Source: an uncultured Anaeromusa sp. (GTDB taxonomy: Bacteria > Bacillota > Negativicutes > Anaeromusales > Anaeromusaceae). Taken from it: a stretch of 64,000 nucleotides of DNA. This document shows, piece by piece, positions 1 through 9,300 of the stretch. Under the pieces are notes generated by a model. The model did no database searches and was not told where the DNA came from. It worked only from the letters and a program-made list of their open reading frames with translations. A program made the position numbers and the translations under genes. Positions within the stretch are counted from its first letter, which is position 1; every line of letters begins with the position of its first letter. Location of the stretch: NCBI RefSeq assembly GCF_963668665.1, contig NZ_OY764902.1, forward strand, positions 2,297,501-2,361,500, given 5' to 3'.

Positions 1-297
1 GTCATGGAGAATACCCTGACGCAGGCGGCTTATCAAGAAGAATTGATTTATGAGCGTCATCGCCATCGCTTTGAATTTAACAATGCGTATCGTGAACAAT
101 TGACGCAAGGCGGTTTGATCTTGGGCGGCACGCTGCCCAATGGCCGATTGGTGGAAATTGTGGAATTGAACCGGAATGTGCATCCTTGGTTTGTGGCAAC
201 CCAGTTCCATCCGGAATTTAAATCCCGCCCGACCAATCCGCATCCGTTATTCCGCGATTTTGTGAAAGCCGCGGTAAACTATCACGCAGGTAAATAA
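1..297 (+). CDS. pyrG: CTP synthase, C-terminal fragment (5' end outside window)
   Basis: The reading frame is open from the first base and ends at a TAA, giving the last 98 residues of CTP synthase, which aminates UTP to CTP using glutamine. The visible part is the end of the glutamine amidotransferase domain. It carries the typical RHRHRFEFN stretch and the [12 protein letters not shown] segment, whose His and Glu belong to the Cys-His-Glu triad. The catalytic Cys and the whole synthetase domain lie upstream of the window. An ATG at 4 is internal and is not the start. A strong intrinsic terminator follows directly, so this is the end of its transcript. Confidence 0.95.
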   Translation, partial: VMENTLTQAAYQEELIYERHRHRFEFNNAYREQLTQGGLILGGTLPNGRLVEIVELNRNVHPWFVATQFHPEFKSRPTNPHPLFRDFVKAAVNYHAGK

Positions 298-302
298 GAT
301 GG

Positions 303-325
303 AGCCGCCCTTCGGGGCGGCTTTT
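303..325 (+). terminator. Intrinsic terminator after pyrG
   Basis: An 8-bp GC-rich stem (AGCCGCCC with GGGCGGCT) closes a short TTCG loop and is followed by a T run. It sits 5 bases after the pyrG stop codon. Confidence 0.9.
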
Positions 326-398
326 GGCATTGCAGCAGGAAAACGGCGTCGCGACGCGAAATGTTGAGAACAACGCTGATTGAGAAGGGGAGAAAGAT

Positions 399-1316
399 AT
401 GACGAAGAAACGTTGGGGGCTAGTTTTGCTTGCTATCGTAATCCTTGCGGGCTGGTGGAAATGGTCGCCGGCAAAAGCGGAACCGCAAATTGCGGTGATT
501 CATGTGGAAGGCGTCATTTTAGGCGGACGCGGTCAAAGCGGCCTATGGGGAGAAAACGGCGGCGTAGACGGCATTATTCGTCAATTGCATGAAGCTCGCG
601 ATGATGACGCGGTTAAAGCGATTATTTTGCGTATTAATAGCCCGGGCGGCAGCGCCACGGCGTCTCAGGAATTGGGGGAAGAAATCTTAAAAGTCAGGGC
701 TGGCGGCAAACCAGTGGTATCCTCCATGGGAGACATAGCGGCGTCCGGCGGGTACTGGCTGGCAGCGTGCACGGAGCGAATTTACGCCAATCCGTCAACG
801 ATTACCGGCAGTATTGGCGTATATATGCCTTATGCAAATTGGGAAGAACTATATCAAAAAATCGGCATTCGGAATGAACGCATTCAAAGCGGGCCGCATA
901 AGGATATTCTTTCGCCGGATCGGGCGATGACGGCAACCGAAAAAGCGTTGCTCCAGGCCATGGTGAACGATATGTACGAGCAGTTTGTAGCGGTAGTCTC
1001 CGAGGGGAGAAGTTTGCCGCCGGAACAGGTTCGCTTGTTAGCGGACGGGCGTATTTACACTGGACGCCAAGCCTTGGCCAGCGGTTTGGTGGACGAAATG
1101 GGCAACTTGTATGATGCCATTGACGGCACGGTTGACAAATTAGGCTTGGCGGAACGCCCTATGATTCGGGAGATGGGGCAGACTTCTCCTTGGGACGCCA
1201 TTTTTGGCAGAACTACAGTAAGCAGCTTGGTACAGCAAGCCGTCTGGCAGGCGCTGGGGACGGCGCCTAAAGCAGCTCCTGTGCTGGCGCCCATGGCCTT
1301 GCCGGCTGCCTACTAA
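399..1316 (+). CDS. sppA: Signal peptide peptidase SppA (serine protease, S49)
   Basis: A 305-residue membrane-anchored protease that degrades cleaved signal peptides. One N-terminal membrane segment (about residues 6-22) is followed by the S49 fold. The nucleophile is probably Ser116 in GDIAASGGYW and the general base Lys168. Their 52-residue spacing matches the Ser/Lys dyad of Bacillus SppA. The short single-domain form is the one usual in Firmicutes. The ATG at 399 has a GAGAAGGGGAG Shine-Dalgarno site. The next gene starts 12 bases after the stop, so the two are probably co-transcribed. A GTG/ATG frame at 380 overlapping the start is a shadow. Confidence 0.93.
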   Translation: MTKKRWGLVLLAIVILAGWWKWSPAKAEPQIAVIHVEGVILGGRGQSGLWGENGGVDGIIRQLHEARDDDAVKAIILRINSPGGSATASQELGEEILKVRAGGKPVVSSMGDIAASGGYWLAACTERIYANPSTITGSIGVYMPYANWEELYQKIGIRNERIQSGPHKDILSPDRAMTATEKALLQAMVNDMYEQFVAVVSEGRSLPPEQVRLLADGRIYTGRQALASGLVDEMGNLYDAIDGTVDKLGLAERPMIREMGQTSPWDAIFGRTTVSSLVQQAVWQALGTAPKAAPVLAPMALPAAY

Positions 1317-1328
1317 GGAGGCGGGAGC

Positions 1329-3647
1329 ATGAAGAGCAGGAGCTTGCTGGCAGGGATTGCTTTGGTGGGAATTTTGGCCGGCTGCGGTCTTAAGATGCCT
1401 GCGGCCGTGGCGCCCTTGCAGGTGCAAGGCGGTGAAATCACTGGCAGTGTCAGTGAAAATGGCGCTGGCAATATGGTTCGTCTGGTGCAAGGGACAGCGC
1501 TGGAAGGAACCAATGGCATGGATATTGCCGCTGGGGGAGCCGGCATGGTGCGCTACTATCTGGAGGCTGGCGCCGCCCCGGAATTGGTGGCGGACAGCCG
1601 CTTCCTCTGGCGCTCGACCCAAGGAACAGGAAGACTGCTTTTGGAAGAATTGGGCCTTGACGGGCAGGTGAAGCGCAGCGTGGGCTGGGTTTATACTGGA
1701 ACGTGGCCGGCGGCTGGCAGTGAACAGCGCTGGGTGGACGCCCGTTATCGCAGCAACTATGAAGCGAATTGGGTAGAGGCTCGTTATAGCGTACAACGCC
1801 TTTGGAACGAGTTTTTTCCAGGACAGCCGCTTAGCGCGGCCCATCGCTACCGCTGGGTGCTGGAAGCCGGCGAGGGGCAGCATGTATTGGTGAGTCGCTT
1901 TTCGCTGACGGCGCAGCCGGCTGCCGCAGTGGCTGTTTCTGCGCCCCAAGCGCTTGCGGTGCGCCAAGGAGAAGAAGTTCACTGGCGTACTCGTTTGCAG
2001 TATAACGGCTCGCAGCCGGAAGTAGAAATCACGGCGGCTATAGCGGAGCCGCAAGGATACGGCGTGACCGTGCAAGGAGACCGGGTGCGACATGTGCGTC
2101 TGACTCCAGGGCAGACTGTTGAATTGGATTGGGTCTTAGAGGGGCGTCGGGCCGAGCGTGTTAATTTTGGCAAGCCTTGGCAGCTGCAGTTATCCTTAAA
2201 TGGAGAAGAAAAGGCGCAGACAGCGGTTTCTGTGGCTGCAGCCCGGCAGGGGAGCGTCTACTATGTGATGACGGAAGATTTGGAGCCGATTGACGGCGCT
2301 GGCTATGCCAAACCTTGGGGTAATCAGGACGGCTGGCTCAATCCGGAAGAATACCAAGTGCAGATGGTGCAGAAAGCGGAAACTCTTAATGCCATTGCCG
2401 CGCGTCATGGCGCTTTTTGGACTCATTATATCGCTTGGCCTGCGGTAGCCGCGGCGCAGTGGGCGCAAAGCCAATCGCCGACCAAGCAATGGCAGGAAGC
2501 GGTGGCCGATATAGAACGTTCCGTGCGTCAGGAAAGCGCCAAAGGACATGAATATGGCGTACATATGCACACGGATTATGATCCGTACATACCTGGCAAT
2601 GTATTATCATACTATGAGCCGGCCGACGGCCTTTGGGCCAATCATTTGCGGCATGGCTGGGCGCATTCGCTGGGGAGTTTTGGCGACTACGGAAACCGGG
2701 GCAGCAGGCTGGGAAGTTTGTATGCGTACCAGCGGCTTGTGGATGAATTGGCCGCCGATTCGTCCCAAGGACAGTTGTTGACGGCAAGAGCCGGTTCCTT
2801 TGATTTTGGCGCCAGCAGCGAGTCGCAAGACATGAGCAGTGAAGTATTTCGACGTTTGGGTTTGTGGGGTTCCAGTGACGCCGCCGGCAATAGCGGGAGG
2901 GAAACGTCTGCGCCTTATGGCGGCGAGTTGTATTTGGCCGCTAAAACAGATATTGGCCGCCCCGCGAGTGAAGCTTCTGAAGCCGGAGTGGTGGAGCTGC
3001 GTCCTACACCGCAGCCGCCTATCTTTTATGACCAACAAACGGCGGCGGTGATGAATGCCAAAGCGGATGCAGGCATGGAAACTTTTGTTCGCAATGGCGC
3101 TGTTGTTCCTGGAGTGCATGGCATTATTGGCTTCACCCATGCCATGTTCATGCAGGGCGAGGGGGACTGGCGCAGCTTGGCCGGCGGCCAATTCGCCGCC
3201 CTAGACGCGCATCTGGCGTATCTAAAGCAGCGCTATGTACAGCAAGGATTATTGCGCTTCGCGACGGCCAGTCAATTGGTGCGCGCTTTCTTGGATGAAG
3301 AAAAGCTGGAAGCAACCGCCTTGTACGGAAAGCGCCTGGAACACGGCTGGCTGAGCAGTCACTATGAAATAGAGCTGCTGGGGCGCGATTTGTCGGTTTC
3401 GGCGGAGCGGCCTCAGGCGGTTAGTGTCAAAATCCCCTTGTATCTTCGCGAACAGGCTTTTCGGGCGGAAGTGCGCAAAAACGGCGAGATGATAAGTTCC
3501 GCTTGGAATTTGCCTAACGCCGATAATGCTCTTGCTTTCGTCTGGGACGATCCGCAGGCAACGTATACGTTGACCGTGTATCATCAACCATGGCTGCGTA
3601 AAGCGGTAGCCGGATTGCGGCTGCTAAAGAGCTTTGTCAGGTGGTGA
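1329..3647 (+). CDS. Large lipoprotein with deacetylase-like region, function unknown
   Basis: A 772-residue protein with a type II signal peptide; the LAGC lipobox puts Cys near residue 20, so it should be anchored to a membrane. The first ~300 residues look beta-rich, with Ig-like spacing. From about residue 310 there is a TEDLEP segment, later a GVHMHTDYDP segment and a VHGIIGFTH segment. This arrangement of acidic and His clusters recalls the glycoside hydrolase/deacetylase barrel of polysaccharide deacetylases, but no diagnostic NodB motif is present, so this is only a suggestion. The ATG has a strong AGGAGGCGGG site. It lies 12 bases behind sppA and probably shares its transcript. The substrate is unknown. 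Confidence 0.8.
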   Translation: MKSRSLLAGIALVGILAGCGLKMPAAVAPLQVQGGEITGSVSENGAGNMVRLVQGTALEGTNGMDIAAGGAGMVRYYLEAGAAPELVADSRFLWRSTQGTGRLLLEELGLDGQVKRSVGWVYTGTWPAAGSEQRWVDARYRSNYEANWVEARYSVQRLWNEFFPGQPLSAAHRYRWVLEAGEGQHVLVSRFSLTAQPAAAVAVSAPQALAVRQGEEVHWRTRLQYNGSQPEVEITAAIAEPQGYGVTVQGDRVRHVRLTPGQTVELDWVLEGRRAERVNFGKPWQLQLSLNGEEKAQTAVSVAAARQGSVYYVMTEDLEPIDGAGYAKPWGNQDGWLNPEEYQVQMVQKAETLNAIAARHGAFWTHYIAWPAVAAAQWAQSQSPTKQWQEAVADIERSVRQESAKGHEYGVHMHTDYDPYIPGNVLSYYEPADGLWANHLRHGWAHSLGSFGDYGNRGSRLGSLYAYQRLVDELAADSSQGQLLTARAGSFDFGASSESQDMSSEVFRRLGLWGSSDAAGNSGRETSAPYGGELYLAAKTDIGRPASEASEAGVVELRPTPQPPIFYDQQTAAVMNAKADAGMETFVRNGAVVPGVHGIIGFTHAMFMQGEGDWRSLAGGQFAALDAHLAYLKQRYVQQGLLRFATASQLVRAFLDEEKLEATALYGKRLEHGWLSSHYEIELLGRDLSVSAERPQAVSVKIPLYLREQAFRAEVRKNGEMISSAWNLPNADNALAFVWDDPQATYTLTVYHQPWLRKAVAGLRLLKSFVRW

Positions 3648-3731
3648 CGGCGTCCTTATTTCAAAAGCGTGTATGTCCGGGCAGGATTTTTTTTTTCACT
3701 GGCGAACCTATTACTAAAAGGAGGAGTGGAG

Positions 3732-4358
3732 ATGGTTGCTCGGACCTGGACGTCGTTGGCGTTGTTTTGTCAACGGTGCGGCAAACTAGAGCTGTATGAA
3801 TTGTCTCGATTTTCCTTGCGTCATGAACGGCAGCAGCTGTATTGCCATTGCGGTCAATGGCAAGGGGAGATCGTAGCTGCGTCGCACAGCCAGCCCTTGT
3901 TGCGGCTGCCATGTCTGTTATGCCGACAGGATCATCTGCTTTGTTTTACTCCGCAACAGTTTTGGCAGGTCGAAATGCATCGTCTCTATTGCCCGAGCCA
4001 TACGCTGGAATTAGGTTTAATAGGTCATCCTGAATTGCTGCGAGAGCAGCAACTTCGCCATCGTCAGATTTGCCAAGGTCTGCAGGGTGAAGAGGACGAA
4101 GAAACGATAGAGGACCCGCAGGTTCTTTTGGAAGTGTTGAATATGGTTCACGACTTGGCGGCGCAAGGGGAAATTTCTTGTGCCTGCCGCCAGCCGCAAT
4201 TAGCGGCGGAAGTGTTGGATAGCGGCGTATTGTTGTCCTGCCGCTCTTGCGGTGCTAAGCACCTGGTTCCCGCTCGTAACGAGCGGGATTTGACCAAGGC
4301 CGCTCAGCTAAGGGAAATTGAACTGTATTCAGCTTCTTATGCGTATTTCCATTCTTAA
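3732..4358 (+). CDS. Cys-rich zinc-ribbon-like protein, unknown function
   Basis: A 208-residue soluble protein that I do not recognise. It has repeated Cys pairs: CQRCG near the N terminus, CHCG, CLLC, then CACR and CRSCG near the C terminus. These could form two or three zinc ribbons separated by a charged, Glu-rich middle ([10 protein letters not shown]). No signal peptide or membrane segment is seen. I chose the ATG at 3732 because an AAAGGAGGAG site precedes it; the open frame extends upstream to 3669 but without a ribosome site. It lies between the lipoprotein and the aldolase on the same strand. A nucleic-acid or metal-binding role is possible but unproven. Confidence 0.7.
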   Translation: MVARTWTSLALFCQRCGKLELYELSRFSLRHERQQLYCHCGQWQGEIVAASHSQPLLRLPCLLCRQDHLLCFTPQQFWQVEMHRLYCPSHTLELGLIGHPELLREQQLRHRQICQGLQGEEDEETIEDPQVLLEVLNMVHDLAAQGEISCACRQPQLAAEVLDSGVLLSCRSCGAKHLVPARNERDLTKAAQLREIELYSASYAYFHS

Positions 4359-4405
4359 CCGGCGCCTGCCGGCGGAAGGATGAAACGAATAGAGGAGGAA
4401 TGGCG

Positions 4406-5047
4406 ATGAAGCTGTTTTTGGACACGGCTAATGTGGAGGAAATCCGTGCGGCGGCGGAATGGGGCGTTATTGACGGCGTAACTACAAATCCTTCCTTAAT
4501 TGTCAAAGAAGGGCGGGACTTAAATACGGTTTTGCAAGAGATTGCCGAACTTGTGCCCGGCCCCGTCAACGGCGAGGTTATTGCAACAGATTGGGAAGGC
4601 ATGGTGCAAGAAGGACGCGCGTTGGCGAAGCTCTTTGCCAGCCTGGTCGTGAAGATTCCTATGACGCCGGAAGGCTTAAAGGCTGTTAAGCAGCTTTCGG
4701 CTGAAGGCATTGAAACCAATGTGACCTTGGTGTTTTCCGCCAACCAGGCTTTGCTTGCGGCTAAAGCAGGCGCACGCTATGTCAGCCCTTTTGTAGGACG
4801 TTTGGATGACATTGGCTATGATGGCATGGCCTTGGTGCAAGAGATTGTACAGATTTATGAACTCCACGGCTTTACTACCGAAGTTATTGCCGCCAGCATT
4901 CGCCATCCCCTGCATGTGACGCAGGCGGCCCTGGCTGGGGCGCATATCGCCACGATTCCTTACAAGGTGCTGCAAGGCATGACGAAACATCCGCTGACTG
5001 ATAAAGGATTGGCAGCTTTTCTTGCCGATTGGAATAAATCAAAGTAG
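4406..5047 (+). CDS. fsa: Transaldolase / fructose-6-phosphate aldolase family (TalC-like)
   Basis: A 213-residue class I aldolase of the small transaldolase family (pentose phosphate pathway, cytosol). The family features are [11 protein letters not shown] at the start with its Asp, [15 protein letters not shown] with the Schiff-base Lys, and NVTLVFS. The length matches TalC/MipB proteins rather than the 310-350 residue transaldolases. Sequence alone does not separate transaldolase from fructose-6-phosphate aldolase activity; in Firmicutes the orthologue next to glpX is usually the transaldolase. Two ATGs lie close together; 4406 fits the AGGAGG site better than 4400, which is only one base from it. 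glpX follows. Confidence 0.9.
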   Translation: MKLFLDTANVEEIRAAAEWGVIDGVTTNPSLIVKEGRDLNTVLQEIAELVPGPVNGEVIATDWEGMVQEGRALAKLFASLVVKIPMTPEGLKAVKQLSAEGIETNVTLVFSANQALLAAKAGARYVSPFVGRLDDIGYDGMALVQEIVQIYELHGFTTEVIAASIRHPLHVTQAALAGAHIATIPYKVLQGMTKHPLTDKGLAAFLADWNKSK

Positions 5048-5057
5048 TTACAGCGCT

Positions 5058-5123
5058 CAGGGCCAGTCATTATGACGGCCCTGTTCTCATGGAGCTAGGG
5101 AGCCGGTGGAGCATCGGCTCCCT
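5058..5123 (+). terminator. Two tandem hairpins between aldolase and glpX
   Basis: A CAGGGCC/GGCCCTG hairpin (5058-5083) is followed by a 9-bp AGGGAGCCG/CGGCTCCCT hairpin (5097-5123). Neither has a good T run, so they may be an RNA processing or stability site rather than a strong terminator. Confidence 0.45.
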
Positions 5124-5194
5124 AAGAGAGTTATAAGAGTAATTTTCCGCAAGTTGATTTGAATAAAGAAAAAAACAGGAGGTTTTCAGACAAA

Positions 5195-6160
5195 ATGGAT
5201 CGTGAGTTATCATTAGAATTTGTACGGGTTACAGAAGCGGCGGCGATTGCCTGTGGGCGACTGATGGGCAAAGGAGACAAAATTGCTGCGGATCAGGCGG
5301 CGGTGGATGCGATGAGGACGATGTTCGATTCTGTCAACATCAGCGGTACCGTTGTTATTGGCGAAGGCGAAATGGATGAAGCGCCAATGTTGTATATTGG
5401 CGAGACGGTTGGCGCCGGCGGCATGGCGGTAGACATTGCCGTGGATCCGCTGGAAGGAACTAATTTGGTGGCGAAAGGGATGCCTGGAGCTATTGCGGTG
5501 CTGGCTGTTGCGCCGCAAGGCGGGTTGCTGCATGCGCCGGATATGTACATGGACAAAATTGCCGTTGGGCCTAAGGCGGCCGGTAAAATTCACATTGACG
5601 CTCCGGTCAAGGAAAATCTGAAAGCCGTTGCTTCCGCCTTGTCGCGCAAGGTTGAAGATTTGACGGTTGTTATTTTGGATCGCGATCGTCACAGCCGTTT
5701 GATTAAGGATGTGCGTGATGCTGGGGCTCGGATCAAGCTGATTACCGACGGCGATGTATCGCCGGTTATCAATGTAGGCATCGAAGGCTCCGGCATTCAT
5801 ATGTTAGTAGGGTCAGGCGGCGCGCCGGAAGGCGTTATTGCTGCGGCGGCTCTTAAATGCCTGGGCGGAGATATGCAAGGCCGTCTGCTTCCTTCTGATG
5901 ACTGTGAAATAGCTCGGGCGAAGAAAATGGGTATTGGCGACATCAATAAGGTACTGACCATTGATGACTTGGTACATGGCGAGGACGCGATTTTTGCAGC
6001 GACGGCCATTACCCAAGGGGATATGTTAAATCCGGTGCATTATTTTGGCGGCGGCGTGCGGACGCACTCTATTGTGATGCGCTACAAATCAGGCACGGTT
6101 CGTTTTGTTGACGCCATTCATAAGCTGGATCGGAAGAGTATGATTTTTAAACGGACCTGA
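5195..6160 (+). CDS. glpX: Fructose-1,6-bisphosphatase, class II
   Basis: A 321-residue GlpX-type phosphatase that converts fructose 1,6-bisphosphate to fructose 6-phosphate in gluconeogenesis. The metal and substrate motifs are visible: VVIGEGEMDEAPML, then AVDPLEGTN, and later RHSRLI and GSGGAPEGV. Length is normal for the class II family. The ATG at 5195 is used because CAGGAGG lies 13 bases upstream; a TTG at 5159 would add 12 residues unlike the family. With the aldolase just upstream, and an amino-acid fermenting metabolism downstream, it fits sugar synthesis from pyruvate. A terminator closes the unit. Confidence 0.95.
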   Translation: MDRELSLEFVRVTEAAAIACGRLMGKGDKIAADQAAVDAMRTMFDSVNISGTVVIGEGEMDEAPMLYIGETVGAGGMAVDIAVDPLEGTNLVAKGMPGAIAVLAVAPQGGLLHAPDMYMDKIAVGPKAAGKIHIDAPVKENLKAVASALSRKVEDLTVVILDRDRHSRLIKDVRDAGARIKLITDGDVSPVINVGIEGSGIHMLVGSGGAPEGVIAAAALKCLGGDMQGRLLPSDDCEIARAKKMGIGDINKVLTIDDLVHGEDAIFAATAITQGDMLNPVHYFGGGVRTHSIVMRYKSGTVRFVDAIHKLDRKSMIFKRT

Positions 6161-6186
6161 TTAGAACGTTTAAAGGATTTTTGATG

Positions 6187-6213
6187 AAAAGGGCGGCGCA
6201 AGCCGTCCTTTTG
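6187..6213 (+). terminator. Intrinsic terminator after glpX
   Basis: An 11-bp stem (AAAAGGGCGGC with GCCGTCCTTTT, one G-U pair) closes a GCAA tetraloop, 26 bases after the glpX stop. Confidence 0.88.
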
Positions 6214-6250
6214 TATTGAGAATTTATTAGAATCAGAACGACAAATCCAT

Positions 6251-6338
6251 TTTCGTGCTTTTCGCGATTTTCGCGGTTGAATCATAAATTGGAGGAACGT
6301 TGATAACGAACCGCGAAATACACGAAAGACGCGAAAGG
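6251..6338. repeat. Inverted pair of CGCGAAA-type short repeats
   Basis: The left arm (6251-6278), read on the minus strand, gives AACCGCGAAAATCGCGAAAA and onward. The right arm (6309-6338) reads AACCGCGAAATACACGAAAG and onward. The two arms are imperfect inverted copies, each made of a repeating CGCGAAA/CACGAAA unit of about 8 bases, around a 30-base spacer. No ORF is associated. It resembles the short non-coding repeats scattered in intergenic regions of many bacteria. Confidence 0.6.
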
Positions 6339-6381
6339 GTTTTATAAGTAGCATTGACAGGTTTCATAGGAGATATATACG

Positions 6382-9300
6382 ATGAGGGAATTACTTTCGT
6401 TAGTGCAGGGCGATGCTGCTTGCGCCGAGGCGATGCGTCTGATGCAAAAGCCCGGTCGGGCTGCTTGGGTCTACGGTCTGACAGGCAGTCAAAAACCATT
6501 TCTTTTGGCGGCTTCTTTGGTGGAAAAAATGCAGCCAATCGTGGTGGTTGCGGTGGATGATGCTCACTTGGAGGAGTATCGCCGAGAAATGGCTTTGTGG
6601 CTGCCGGACTTAACTATATATGAGCTGCCGGCATTGCCGGAAGTTTCCTTTGCGCTTACAGCGCGCAGCCGGGAGAGAACCGCAGTTCGCATGGAAGCGC
6701 TGAGCGCTTTGGCGAGGTGTGAAGCTGCTTTGTATCTGACGACGATCGAAGCGGTTGCGCAGGGAGTTTGTTCTCAGCAAGAGTTGTTGGGTCGACGTCT
6801 GACTTTAAAAAACGGCGCTATGTGGGAACGGGAAAAACTGTTGGCGGAAGTGGTCCGCTGCGGTTATGAACGGGTAGATGCGGTTGACAGCCGGGGGCAA
6901 TTCAGCGTTCGCGGCGGTGTTATTGACATTTTTCCCTTGCAGCTGCCAACAGCCGTGCGCCTTGAATTCTTTGATAATGAAATCGATTTACTACGTTCCT
7001 TTGATCCGGAAACGCAGCGTTCCTTGGAGCGTTTAGAACAGGTGGATATTCTGCCCGCCCAGGAGGAGGCGCAGGGAACACAGTGCTTATTATCCTATGC
7101 CCAAGACGGCGCAGTTATTTTTGACGATCCGGCGCGGTTGCGGGAAGCGGCGCAAGCTTTGCTGGAAGAATGGCCCGCGGCGCTGCCTTGGGGAAAAATT
7201 GTGGAAGCAAGCCGTCTTCAGGCGGTGCAGTTTTGGTCTTTGATGCTGCAAAAAGTGGCGCATACAGAAGCACAGGATATTATTAGCATTGCCGCTAAAG
7301 GCGTAATGCCCTTTCATGGTCAGTTTGAACTGTTGACGCAGGAATTGCGTGCGCAAGAGGCTCGGCAGGCTGTGACTGTGCTTTTAGCAGGCAGCGAAGA
7401 GCGTTTGGAGGCTTTACAGCAGGCCTTGGCGGCGCAGGGACAGGGCGTGTCGCGCGTAGCGAATTCCGGCAGCGTGCGCCTGCTCCTTGGAGAAATTACC
7501 GCCGGCTTTGAATGGGTTCAAGCTAAAGTAGTTGTCTTTGCGGAACAGGATTTACTGGGACGCCATAAAAGAAAACAACGCCGCGCCAAAACGCAAGGGG
7601 AAAAAATTCGCTATTTCCGGGATATACGGATTGGGGATTATGTGGTACACGCCAGCCACGGCATTGGACGTTACGCCGGCGTGGAAATATTGGACATAGG
7701 AGGCGTACGCAAGGATTATCTGCTTATACGTTACACCGGTGACGATAAGCTGTATTTGCCTACGGATCAGGTTGGGCTGCTGCAAAAGTATATTGGCCAG
7801 GATGGAGAAGCGCCCAAACTCAGCCGTATGGGCGGTAAGGATTGGCAACGGGTGCGCAGCCGGACACAGGCGGCGGTAGCCGACTTGGCGCAAGAACTTG
7901 TGGCTTTATATGCGGCTCGCCAGGAGGAGGCCGGCTTTGCTTTTGAGGCGGATACACCGTGGCAAAGAGAATTTGAGGAATCCTTTCCTTATGAGGAAAC
8001 GCCGGATCAATTGCAGGCGCTGGAGGAAATCAAAGCGGATATGGAACAGCCTCGGCCCATGGACCGGCTGCTTTGCGGCGATGTGGGCTTTGGCAAGACC
8101 GAAGTGGCGGTGCGTGCGGCCTTTAAAGCCGTGATGAGCGGCAAGCAAGTAGCCATGCTGGTGCCGACTACGGTGCTGGCGCAGCAGCATTATCAGACCT
8201 TGAGCTCCCGCTTTGCCGGCTTTGGAGTCGCTACCGGCGTTGTCAGTCGCTTTCGCAGCGCCAAGGAGATTCGCAAAACCTTGGAGGAAGTGGCTGCAGG
8301 AAAAGTGGATGTGTTGGTAGGAACCCATCGTATGCTGACAAGCGATGTGCGCTTTAAAGATTTGGGGCTGCTTGTTATTGATGAAGAGCAGCGCTTTGGA
8401 GTTGCGCAAAAAGAAAAAATTAAGCAATGGCGCAGCCAAGTAGATGTGTTGTCTTTAAGCGCTACGCCCATTCCAAGGACTTTGCATATGTCTCTTGTGG
8501 GCGTGCGTGATATGAGCATTATTGAAACGCCCCCGGAGGATCGCCTGCCGGTGGAAACCTATGTAGCGGAATATCATGAGGAGATTGCAGTGGAAGCCAT
8601 TAGCCGGGAGCTGCGCCGCGGCGGCCAGGTATATGTTGTGCATAACCGGATTCAGGGCATAGAGCGCTTAGCTTTGCACTTAGGAGAACTGTTTCCTCAG
8701 GCTGGCGTACGTGTGGCCCACGGTCAGATGGCGGAGGAGCAGCTGGAGCAAGTCATGATGGACTTCTATGAAGGCGAAGAAGATATTTTAGTTTGCACCA
8801 GTATTATTGAAAGCGGTCTGGATGTGCCGAACGCCAACACTATTTTAGTATATGACGCGGATCGTTTGGGCTTGTCTCAACTGTATCAAATGCGAGGGCG
8901 GGTAGGGCGGTCCAGCAGAACTGCTTTTGCGTACTTCACCTACCGCAAGGACAAAGTTTTGACAGAAGTGGCGGAAAAACGATTGCAGGCCATCAAAGAA
9001 TTTACAGAATTAGGCGCCGGCTTTAAGATTGCCATGCGCGATTTGGAAATCCGCGGCGCTGGCAGCCTGTTAGGGCCGCAGCAGCATGGACATATCGTCA
9101 GCGTCGGCTTTGAAATGTATTGCCGTCTGCTGGATGAAGCAGTACAGGAACTGCGTACCGGGGAAAAGCCCAAGCAAGAAATGGAGCCGCTGCTGGATAT
9201 AAAAGTGGATGCGTATTTGCCGGAAGAGTATGTGGGCGATGCCATGCAGAAAATGGAATTGTACCAGCGCATTGCGGGAATTCGGCGCGACGAAGAAGTG

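Noticed and set aside
1140..2093. A 317-codon open frame on the minus strand opposite sppA and the lipoprotein gene
   Set aside because: It is antisense to two well-supported genes, has no ribosome site and reads as Arg/His/Ser-rich composition typical of a shadow frame.
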